Below, piece after piece: positions 41,051-48,771 of a stretch of 64,000 nt of DNA. The number at the start of each line of letters is the position of its first letter. The stretch's first letter is position 1. Made by a program: the position numbers and the translations under genes. This DNA comes from Natronosalvus vescus (GTDB taxonomy: Archaea > Halobacteriota > Halobacteria > Halobacteriales > Natrialbaceae), in the NCBI RefSeq assembly GCF_023973145.1, contig NZ_CP099546.1:248001-312000 (forward strand). Direction: 5' to 3'. A model generated the notes under the pieces. That model saw nothing but the letters and a program-made list of their open reading frames with translations. It was not told the DNA's origin and ran no database searches.

Positions 41051-42262
41051 ATGTCTAACGAGCGATCAATTTACGACGAACTCGGTGTTCCGACGGTTAT
41101 CAACGCGGCAAGTACGAAAACGCGGATCGGCGGCAGCCTCATCCGACCGGAAGCCGTCGAGGCCATGGCCAGCGCGTCGGAGTCGTTCGTTCGCATCTCG
41201 GACTTGCAGGCACGCGCCAGCGAACTCATCGCCGAGGCGACGGGGGCGGAAGCCGGATACGTCGCAAGCGGGGCAGCGGCGTGTCTGACCCTCGGAACGG
41301 CCGCGTGTATCGCCGGCACCGATCTGCACGTGATGGATCAACTCCCACACGCCGAGGACGCGGCCAACGAGGTCGTGATGCCGCGCACGCACCGAAACGG
41401 CTACGACCACGCCATCCGCCTCGGTGGCGGGCGTATCGTCGACGTCGGCAACAACGACAATCACCTCGGAACCGGGTCGGTCAACACCGAACTCTGGGAG
41501 ATCGAGGCCGCGATCACCGACCAGACTGCCGCCGTCGCGTACATGCAGAAGTCGTACTCGCAACCGGAGCTCTCGGACGTGGCCGACGTGGCCCACGAGC
41601 ACGACGTCCCGGTCATCGTCGACGCCGCCGCCGAGTTGCCTCCGGCGAAGAACCTCTCGCGGTTCATCGACGAGGGTGCCGATCTCGTCGTATACAGCGG
41701 CGGCAAGGCGATTCGTGGGCCGCAGGCCTCGGGTATCCTCGCCGGCCGAGGGGACCTCATCGAGTCCGCGGCGATGCAACACCTCGACATGCACGTCGCC
41801 GAGTCGGTCTGGAAGCCGCCGTCCGAGCTGATAGATCTCGAGCGCTTCGACGGCGTCCCGCGACAGGGCGTCGGTCGCCCACTCAAGGTCGGCAAGGAGG
41901 AACTCGCGGGACTCATTCGAGCGCTCCAACTGTTCCTCGAGGAGGATCACGACACTAACGCGCGCGAGTGGGCCGCCCGCACGAAGACGATCGCATCGGC
42001 GCTTCGCGAGGAGCCGAGCCTCTCGATCACCGTTACGGAGGGCGAAAAGACGGCCGTGGCACCCGAATCGTTCGTTCGGATCGACCCGGACGTCGCCGGC
42101 ATCGACGCGACGACCCTCGTCGCAAAGCTACGCCAGGAGGATCCGCGGGTGTTCGTCGGCCCCGATCACCTCCACGAGTCGGCGTTCACCATCAATCCGA
42201 TGTGTCTCACCGACGAGGAAGCCGAGTACGTCGTCGACCGCGTTCGATCGTACCTCGAGTGA
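41051..42262 (+). CDS. SelA-like / DgaE-like PLP-dependent enzyme
   Basis: The 403-residue fold-type-I PLP enzyme starts MSNERSIYDELGVPTVINAA. The PLP Lys is in LVVYSGGKAIRGPQASGILA, and the cofactor Asp in VPVIVDAAAELPP. The Gly-rich phosphate-binding region is YVASGAAACLTLG. It resembles the SelA-like group that includes D-glucosaminate-6-phosphate ammonia-lyase (DgaE), which makes 2-keto-3-deoxy sugars. That would agree with the sugar-type enzymes around it. It is not a true selenocysteine synthase, since the N-terminal tRNA-binding region of SelA is missing. The promoter has TTATTTT at about 41010. Confidence 0.85.
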   Translation: MSNERSIYDELGVPTVINAASTKTRIGGSLIRPEAVEAMASASESFVRISDLQARASELIAEATGAEAGYVASGAAACLTLGTAACIAGTDLHVMDQLPHAEDAANEVVMPRTHRNGYDHAIRLGGGRIVDVGNNDNHLGTGSVNTELWEIEAAITDQTAAVAYMQKSYSQPELSDVADVAHEHDVPVIVDAAAELPPAKNLSRFIDEGADLVVYSGGKAIRGPQASGILAGRGDLIESAAMQHLDMHVAESVWKPPSELIDLERFDGVPRQGVGRPLKVGKEELAGLIRALQLFLEEDHDTNAREWAARTKTIASALREEPSLSITVTEGEKTAVAPESFVRIDPDVAGIDATTLVAKLRQEDPRVFVGPDHLHESAFTINPMCLTDEEAEYVVDRVRSYLE

Positions 42263-42509
42263 GCCGGGTTCGGGCGGGGATCCCGTCTCTCCGCGTCGGC
42301 CGTTCGACCCGACTTCGATTCTAATCACCGATTCTTGCACCCGATCGCTTCCAGTGGTGCACCGCTCCGTCGGCCGCCGAATTCGGTTCTCGAGTTCGTC
42401 GAATTCCCGTCACGGTGCCATACACGAGCGTCGCCGGAGCCGGCCGTCGTCACCGCGACCGGTACGCCTATCGTGGTTCACGAAAAGGCCGTGGACAGAT
42501 GGTGATACT

Positions 42510-43058
42510 GTGAAACGAGTACCACTCGGCGAGGCAGTGGCGCGAAAGTTCCCCGAATCGGTCGTGTTCATCGTGGCTCCGGACGAGGAGGGCGATCCGA
42601 ACGTCATGCCGGCGGGCTGGAGTATGTTTACGTCGAACGATCCACTGATGATCGCCGTGAGCGTTGGATTCCCCCGATACACCCATGGGCTCCTCGAAGC
42701 GGCCGAGGAGTACGTGGTCGCGTTCCCGAGCGCGGCCCAGAAGGCGGACGTCGTCTTCTGTGGCTCCAACTCGGGGGCTGACGTCGACAAAATCGGGGAA
42801 AGCGGGTTATCGCTCGCCGATCCGGCGGTCGTCTCCACGCCGATCCTCGAGGACGCGGCTGCGTGTTTCGAGTGTCGATCCGGGCCGTCGCTCGAGACCG
42901 GTGACCACACGATCTTCGCGGGCGAGGTCGTTGCGGCTCACGTCTCGGAAACCTACGACGAACGGCTCAAGAACCTCGGCAGGGAGTGGGGTGACGGCCC
43001 CGAACGATTCAAAACGCTCTCGGAACTACTCGGCTCGACCCTGTCTCCCCAGTCGTGA
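42510..43058 (+). CDS. Flavin reductase-like FMN-binding split-barrel protein
   Basis: The 182-residue protein starts at a GTG (VKRVPLGEAVARKFPESVVF). The split-barrel pattern is PNVMPAGWSMFTSNDPLMIA with SVGFPRYTHGLLE and the conserved EYVVAFPSAAQ, followed by CGSNSGADVDKIGESGL, typical of flavin reductase family proteins. They bind FMN and reduce it with NAD(P)H for partner monooxygenases. The start overlaps a 4-codon ORF (MVIL, GTGA overlap). A partnership with the LLM oxidoreductase at 39672 is inferred, not shown. Confidence 0.85.
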   Translation: MKRVPLGEAVARKFPESVVFIVAPDEEGDPNVMPAGWSMFTSNDPLMIAVSVGFPRYTHGLLEAAEEYVVAFPSAAQKADVVFCGSNSGADVDKIGESGLSLADPAVVSTPILEDAAACFECRSGPSLETGDHTIFAGEVVAAHVSETYDERLKNLGREWGDGPERFKTLSELLGSTLSPQS

Positions 43059-43216
43059 CCGATTGTAATCGTTCGGGTTGGCCGCGGTAGCCGTGAGCGA
43101 CGGGGTGTGGCTCGTGTCGATGTGGCCGCGAGCGACGGTGAGCGTCTTGTGCAGTGGGAACCGAGATCGGGGAAGGCATCGGGTCGGTGTGGACGCCAGT
43201 TTTCGCCCGATTACAC

Positions 43217-43235
43217 CGGTTACCATGGGTAACCG
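43217..43235. promoter_or_regulatory. Perfect palindrome CGGTTACC-ATG-GGTAACCG
   Basis: Eight-base arms that are exact reverse complements around three bases. It lies 37-55 nt upstream of the Yip1 gene start, where a regulator would meet the promoter. Its inner 17 bases share the arm spacing of the sites at 31356, 58947 and 59116 (GGTTA-N7-TAACC). Confidence 0.55.
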
Positions 43236-43271
43236 AAACACCTACGATGCTAGAGCAGCACACGTAGGGTG

Positions 43272-43919
43272 ATGATCGAACACCTGGTGACACAGCCACG
43301 GTACTTTTTCAAAGAGCAGACGAAGTATCCCGGAGCGAGAACGCAGATGCTTCTCGTGTTGGCGGTCGGCATCGCGTTCGGATTGGCCCACGTGAGCATC
43401 TACTATCAGATGGGTGAAGAGGCAGCCCAGTACTACGAGGTGATCGCTATTTACACCTCGGTCAACGTCGCGGTGCCGTTTCTGATCTGGATCGGCTCGA
43501 CGATACTGATGGCAATTCTCTCCCGGTTCATCTCGAGGGGACTGCTGATCGGCGAGCTCTTTCGACTCACTGGCTGGGGAATGTATCCGCTTCTGGCCGC
43601 TGGCCTGATCCAGAGCGCGGCTCGAGTCTACGCGCTCGAGGGAAGCGAACCGCCGGAACTCGGCCTGACTCCCCACCTCTCGCACACCTGGGATCAGTAT
43701 CGGCTCTACCTCGAGACGGCGAACGGCGACCCGGTGTTCCTCGTTACGACGGGCATCGCTGTCGCGTTGGCGCTATACGCCGGCTACCTGTGGATGATAG
43801 CCGTCGAGGAACTCGCCGCGTTCGACGAGACGACTATCGCCAGACCGAAAGCGGCAATCATCGCGGCCATCCCGACGGTACTGTGTCTCGTCTGGATTGT
43901 GGCACCGTTCGTCTTCTGA
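43272..43919 (+). CDS. Yip1-domain integral membrane protein
   Basis: The 215-residue protein opens with a cytoplasmic MIEHLVTQPRYFFKEQ, then has about five hydrophobic segments: MLLVLAVGIAFGLAHVSIYY, VAVPFLIWIGSTILMAILS, LTGWGMYPLLAAGLIQSA, FLVTTGIAVALALYAGYL and AAIIAAIPTVLCLVWIVAPF. This topology and the LTGWGMYPLLAAGL block match the Yip1 domain proteins of haloarchaea. Function in archaea is not known; Yip1 proteins in eukaryotes act in membrane traffic. An in-frame GTG lies just upstream; I prefer the ATG at 43272. Confidence 0.85.
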   Translation: MIEHLVTQPRYFFKEQTKYPGARTQMLLVLAVGIAFGLAHVSIYYQMGEEAAQYYEVIAIYTSVNVAVPFLIWIGSTILMAILSRFISRGLLIGELFRLTGWGMYPLLAAGLIQSAARVYALEGSEPPELGLTPHLSHTWDQYRLYLETANGDPVFLVTTGIAVALALYAGYLWMIAVEELAAFDETTIARPKAAIIAAIPTVLCLVWIVAPFVF

Positions 43920-44097
43920 GACGTCACGTCGTTTTCACTTCACCTCTCCATCGAAAGGTCGCGACCTGCGCGTTACGTTTGCCGCCTGTTCGGAGCACGG
44001 GCGGTGGTTAGCATCTAGCACTCGTTTATACTCGTGGTGACGAAGCTCAGACCGTCATCCAAAACGTATTTACTGGCGTTGTGCGTTAACACAGCTA

Positions 44098-44397
44098 ATG
44101 GATTCGAACGGAGAGCCTTCGTCCGCCTCGGTGGAACAGAATCGCAAGTCACTCGGCGTCCGATTCGCCGAGTCGTCCGTCGGCGAACCGGTTATCAACG
44201 GTCTGCTCTTTATCACCAACTCGTTCTGGTTGATGCTCGCCGCAGCCGGCGTCATACTCGTCGTGATCGCGGCGGCCGTCGGCGAGGGCGTAATGGCCGG
44301 TATCACCGGCGTCTTCGGACTGAGCGCGGTCGCAGTCGGCGTCTTCGGTTACCTCTCCTACCTGTTCTACGTGTCGCGCCAGGACACGCGTTCCTGA
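44098..44397 (+). CDS. Small two-segment membrane protein
   Basis: A 99-residue protein with a hydrophilic N-terminus of about 35 residues and two membrane segments, FWLMLAAAGVILVVIAAAVG and GITGVFGLSAVAVGVFGYLS, ending in a short basic cytoplasmic tail (RQDTRS). A TATA-like GTATTTACTG lies 27-28 nt upstream, so it is probably leaderless. I do not recognise the family; similar small proteins are frequent in haloarchaea. Confidence 0.65.
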   Translation: MDSNGEPSSASVEQNRKSLGVRFAESSVGEPVINGLLFITNSFWLMLAAAGVILVVIAAAVGEGVMAGITGVFGLSAVAVGVFGYLSYLFYVSRQDTRS

Positions 44398-44707
44398 CGC
44401 TGCAGGCGTTCGAGCACAGAGCCGACACCATACCACACCCGCTCGCCACTGTCCTCGCCCGTCGTGCGATTCGATCATCCTTTGGCTACTGACATCGTTC
44501 TCAGGCACGCAGAAACGATTCCGCACGCTCGAGCCCGGTGATGTGAGTAACTACGACGGACTCGAAAGCAGTTTCAATGGATCCACGGTCACCACCGTTA
44601 CGGGTTTTATCGCCAGCGAGGCGTAACGCCGATAATCCGATCTCCCCATTCCTCTTCGACTCGATACCAGAAGGGGTGAGGTTCGAGAGGCCTCGAACTA
44701 CACCGAC
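44398..44707. other. Intergenic gap, nothing recognised
   Basis: Between the small membrane protein and the convergent tandem amidohydrolase. No coding frame, repeat or structured RNA that I can support. Confidence 0.5.
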
Positions 44708-46411
44708 TCACTCATCGAGCAGTTCCAGCACGTTCTCGCTCCGGACGCGATTTTTTTCCGTCTCGGTGACCGGCAGGTGTTTCGTGTAGTTGTAGAACGA
44801 TTCGAAGTACTTGAGCGGGAGCTTAGATCCCATCACAAGGTGATCGGTTCCGATCCCCTCGACGATATCACGACCCTGGGTCTGGGTCCAGTAGCAGAAC
44901 AGGTCGTCGATGATGAGCAGCGTCCGCCCCGAGCGGATCGCGTTGTGCAGCCGGACGTCTTGCCGGTTAACGGTCGTCGTTTCCCTGATGATGCGAGCGC
45001 CAGCGGACCAGGCACCGGCGACGACGACGTCCGCTTCCGGAACGGCCAGGAGGAGATCGATCAGTTCGTCGATCTTCCCCTCGTTTGCGCGCCAGTGCTT
45101 GGCCTGTCCCATCCCCTCGAAGTGGCGTAGTTCGACCCGAGGATGGCGCCCGCGCTGATCCTCGAGAGCCGGGACGATCATCGCCGGCACGTCCAGATCC
45201 ACACAGTGTCGGAGCAGCGCTTTGGATTCGGGGGCGTCGATCTCGTAGTCGTGATATGCCGGGAACAGACGAACGCCTCGCATCCCCAGCTCTTCGACGC
45301 AGTGGCGCAGATCCGCCTCCCAGCTCGGGAATGTCGGATCGATCGTGGCGAACGGAATTAGCCGATCCCCGTGGCCCTGGATGTCGTCCACGAGTTCGTG
45401 GTTCCCGTGTTGTGGGTCGCGGTAGAACAGGGCCTCGAGCGAGGACACGACGGCTCTGTCGACGCCGTTTCGATCCATCGTCTCGAGCAGATCCTCGGCC
45501 GATGCGTCGAACGGGTGGAACGGCCATCTACCGATGTAGGCGTTCGCGTCGACGATTTCTTCTTCGTAGGGTTCGTCAAGCGCCGCGAATCGATCGGTCT
45601 TTTGCTCGATCCGCCTCTCCCGTTCGTCGTCGGAGAGGCGGTTTTCGACGCCGTCGTGGAGCAGGTGTTCGAAGTTGTACGCGATCGTCGCCCGCTCGGC
45701 CGGCGGTAAGTTCGCGGCGTCGAGTTTGCCAGCGCACACCGAGAGCCACGTGTCGGTTCCGAACAGCAACCGGTCGACACCCAGGTACTCCGCGGCTAGC
45801 TCGAGCTGTCCAACCTCACAGTTACTCCCGCTGAGGTCGAGATACACGTTGTCGTGCGGGGCGATGTTCTTGATACGGTATTCCCAGTTTCCGCCCGCAC
45901 TGATGTGTCCCGAGATCAACGTGAGGTCGGGATACTGCGTCGCGAGTTCGACGACGTCCTCGGAGCGGGCTTCGCTCGGCCGTTCACTGGGGTACGGTTC
46001 CTCGTTTTGCATTACGTGGGAAATAATCGGCACGTCCATGTCGATCGCCGCTTCGACGAGTGGTGCAAACTCCGGATCCGTGATGTTGATTTCCGTCCCG
46101 AGGAAGTGGTGTTTGAGTCCGACCAGCCCGTCCTCCTCTACAGCTCGTCGGAACTCCGCGACGCTCTGCTCGCCCAGTGCGGGGTGGATTCGTGCCCAGC
46201 CGTAGAAGAGATCGGGGTGTTCTTCGACGAATTTGGCGACAGTTCGGTTGTGCTCTTTGCACGCGTCGACGGTGTCGCCGATCTCCCCGATGAGACAGGT
46301 TCGATCGATCCCGAGGACATCGGCCTCGCGACGGAACTGCTCGGCTCGCTCGGCGCGCTTCTTGGGCGTCGAAACGTCCTGCGTCCACACGTGGAAGTGA
46401 CAGTCGATCAT
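44708..46411 (-). CDS. Tandem amidohydrolase protein with a degenerate second domain
   Basis: The 567-residue protein is an internal duplication of the amidohydrolase-2 barrel. Domain 1 (residues 1 to about 275) has the metal residues His5/His7 (DCHFH), His169 (ISGHISAGG) and Asp220 (LLFGTDTW). Domain 2 (about 285-567) repeats the order but not the ligands: DANAYIG at 288, VVAGAWSAG at 464-471, and LVMGSKLP at 525. Domain 2 is therefore probably structural or regulatory, while domain 1 should be active. The gene follows the oligopeptide-type permeases on the same strand (about 120 bp), so its substrate may be what that transporter imports. It starts at the ATG at 46411. Confidence 0.85.
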   Translation of the reverse strand: MIDCHFHVWTQDVSTPKKRAERAEQFRREADVLGIDRTCLIGEIGDTVDACKEHNRTVAKFVEEHPDLFYGWARIHPALGEQSVAEFRRAVEEDGLVGLKHHFLGTEINITDPEFAPLVEAAIDMDVPIISHVMQNEEPYPSERPSEARSEDVVELATQYPDLTLISGHISAGGNWEYRIKNIAPHDNVYLDLSGSNCEVGQLELAAEYLGVDRLLFGTDTWLSVCAGKLDAANLPPAERATIAYNFEHLLHDGVENRLSDDERERRIEQKTDRFAALDEPYEEEIVDANAYIGRWPFHPFDASAEDLLETMDRNGVDRAVVSSLEALFYRDPQHGNHELVDDIQGHGDRLIPFATIDPTFPSWEADLRHCVEELGMRGVRLFPAYHDYEIDAPESKALLRHCVDLDVPAMIVPALEDQRGRHPRVELRHFEGMGQAKHWRANEGKIDELIDLLLAVPEADVVVAGAWSAGARIIRETTTVNRQDVRLHNAIRSGRTLLIIDDLFCYWTQTQGRDIVEGIGTDHLVMGSKLPLKYFESFYNYTKHLPVTETEKNRVRSENVLELLDE

Positions 46412-46532
46412 TTGTTATTGGTATATTACCGGTTTGTACCGGGATTATCGTTTGTGTTCCGGCGATACCCACGGCCGTCGATCGTCCCCTCAGAATGAAA
46501 ATGGGGTCGCTCCAAATCGATATTCCGGGCGT

Positions 46533-47558
46533 TCAGCTGTGCAAGTCTGCGTCGAGGTCGTCTTTTTCAGACGCCGTCTTCTCGTGTCGCGCCCGGAGTC
46601 GCGGGTTGAATATCCGGTCGAGTCCCTGTGACAGCAAGATGAGCGACATCGACATCAACAACAGGACGATCATCGGAGCGAACAACCAGTGGCCGGCGTG
46701 ACCGGGGTTCGACACTGCGGAGCCGGTGTTGTACGCCTCTTCCATCATGACACCCCAGTTGAGCCCGCTGGCGGGCAAGACGCCGATGAAGTACAGCCCC
46801 ACCGACTGGAAGATCACGCCGCGAGCGGCCCCGGCGGAGCGGATCGTAATGTACGGCATGAGCTGTGGGAGGACGTCGTCCCACAGGATCTCACCGGAGT
46901 TGCGTCCCATCGCCCGACCGGCCTCGATGTAGGACTCCTCACGGATCGTCAGCACTTGCGAGCGGAGCGCTCGCGCCAGGCCCGGCCAGTTGTCGATCGC
47001 CAGGATGAATCCGACCATCCACGGGCTGTCCGGTGCGAAGATCGCGACGATCACGATCACGAGCGGGAGGCCGGGGATACAGATGACGACGTCGCTGATC
47101 CCCATCAGTACCTCGTCCCAGTAGCCGCCCTTGTAGCCGGCAACGATACCGATTACGACCCCGATGCTCATGGCGACCACAGCACCCGAGAAGGCGATGA
47201 TGAGCATATCGGGCGTCGCGTGGATCAACTGCGGGAGGATCGCACGGCCGCCGTAATCGGTGCCGAGTGGATACGACAGACTCTGGAAGGGTGGGGCATA
47301 TCGCGGATGGTCGCCGACACGCGGATACGGCGTGAACCGAACCACGACCGTGCCAACGAGTACGAAGAGGGCGATCATGGCGATCCCAAAGGATGCGCGC
47401 CAGTCGGATCGGATAATCCGGTACGGCGTGAAGAGGTGGATGTCTAACCATCTGTACAGGCGTTCTTTTCGTGTGAGCGGATCGGCGTCCGACACGATGT
47501 TGAAGACGCTCGATTCGTCCGTGGGACGATCACCAGCGTTTGGATCAGTGTTACTCAT
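46533..47558 (-). CDS. dppC: Oligopeptide/dipeptide-type ABC permease (DppC-like)
   Basis: The 341-residue protein has the long DppC-type N-terminus with a first segment (FGIAMIALFVLVGTVVVRFT), the DppC landmark HPRYAPPFQSLSYPLGTDYG, and five further segments. The EAA-like loop is EESYIEAGRAMGRNSGEILW. It lies 12 bp downstream of the DppB-type gene. It forms half of the membrane channel of a peptide-type importer; such systems also carry nickel, opines or oligosaccharides, so peptide is not certain. Confidence 0.92.
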   Translation of the reverse strand: MSNTDPNAGDRPTDESSVFNIVSDADPLTRKERLYRWLDIHLFTPYRIIRSDWRASFGIAMIALFVLVGTVVVRFTPYPRVGDHPRYAPPFQSLSYPLGTDYGGRAILPQLIHATPDMLIIAFSGAVVAMSIGVVIGIVAGYKGGYWDEVLMGISDVVICIPGLPLVIVIVAIFAPDSPWMVGFILAIDNWPGLARALRSQVLTIREESYIEAGRAMGRNSGEILWDDVLPQLMPYITIRSAGAARGVIFQSVGLYFIGVLPASGLNWGVMMEEAYNTGSAVSNPGHAGHWLFAPMIVLLLMSMSLILLSQGLDRIFNPRLRARHEKTASEKDDLDADLHS

Positions 47559-47570
47559 TGCAGTGTCTCG

Positions 47571-48599
47571 TCAGTAGCTCTCCTTGTTTTCGGTACTCGC
47601 GCGTGGATCGATGAACCCGTAGGTGAGATCGGCGATCAGGATACAGAACACCGTGATCACGGTGAAGAAGATGAACGCCCCCATCAACAGCGGATAGTCG
47701 TTCCGGATGAGCGCGTCGAACGTGTACCAGCCGACGCCCGGGTACGTGAAGATCCGTTCCATGATGACGCTGCTGCTGAAAATGCTGCTGAGTCCGATCA
47801 TGAAGCCCGTGTACAGTGGCAGGACGGCGTTCCGTCCGATGTACCGGATCGAGATCCGGCTATCTTTCAATCCGCGAAGCTCGGCTACGCGGAGATAATC
47901 CGATCCCATGACCCGAATACTGTTCGCTCGCATCGCCAGTGCGCCGGATCCGAATCCGACGACCATTCCGGAGAGAATCGGGAGCGTGCCGTGGTGGAGA
48001 ACCCCTTGCATGAAGTAGAGGTTAAATCCGGGAATCGCGTCCGGATACGCCCGGCCGCCAGTGGGGAACCACCCGAGTCCGAACGCCAGCGTCGCGAGCA
48101 TGAGGACGGCGGCGACGTAGTAGGGGATCGAGTCGAGGATGATGATGGCGACCGTCATCACCTTGTCGAAGCGACCTCCTTCTTTGAAAGCCATCACCGC
48201 CCCGAGGACGATCGTGATGGCGAACCCGAGCAACAGTCCGTAGACGCTCACAAAAATAGACCACGGCATCGCACGAAACAGGATGTCGAAGACCGGCTCA
48301 CCGTAGTAGTACGACATCCCGAAGTCCTGGTAGAGGAGAACGTCTCGCATATATTCGTAGTAGGCGATGTGGATCGGTTGGTCGGGCGTAATTCCCGTGT
48401 GAAACTCGATCAATCGGTCGATCTCTTCGGGATCCCGGCCGGCTCCACCCGACGCGAAGTCCCGTTCACCGCTCATGTATTCCTGGCGCAACGCTTCAAC
48501 TGGACCCCCTGGCATAAGGCGATAGAGCACGAACGTCAGGCTCGTCGCCGCAAAAATCGTCACGATGGCCTGACCGACGCGCTTCGCGAAGTACCTCAT
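47571..48599 (-). CDS. dppB: Oligopeptide/dipeptide-type ABC permease (DppB-like)
   Basis: Starts MRYFAKRVGQAIVTIFAATS at the ATG at 48599. The N-terminal signature FVLYRLMPGGPVEALR is typical of DppB/OppB proteins. Six membrane segments follow, and the cytoplasmic loop GSDYLRVAELRGLKDSRISI is the ATPase contact. The 343-codon gene sits between the binding protein and DppC and is co-transcribed with them. Confidence 0.92.
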   Translation of the reverse strand: MRYFAKRVGQAIVTIFAATSLTFVLYRLMPGGPVEALRQEYMSGERDFASGGAGRDPEEIDRLIEFHTGITPDQPIHIAYYEYMRDVLLYQDFGMSYYYGEPVFDILFRAMPWSIFVSVYGLLLGFAITIVLGAVMAFKEGGRFDKVMTVAIIILDSIPYYVAAVLMLATLAFGLGWFPTGGRAYPDAIPGFNLYFMQGVLHHGTLPILSGMVVGFGSGALAMRANSIRVMGSDYLRVAELRGLKDSRISIRYIGRNAVLPLYTGFMIGLSSIFSSSVIMERIFTYPGVGWYTFDALIRNDYPLLMGAFIFFTVITVFCILIADLTYGFIDPRASTENKESY

Positions 48600-48771
48600 C
48601 GTCGATATACGTTTTGGGCCATCCGCTATATGTGTTTTGGTGCCACACCCCACTTGAAACCTCGAGGCGTCAGCGGATTTTCCCGTACGAGTTGCTTTGT
48701 CGTCACGTCACTGTGAGGCGGCTGGCTTCGTCATTCGATGCAGCCAAAAAACTCAATCGTCGTTGTCGGGA

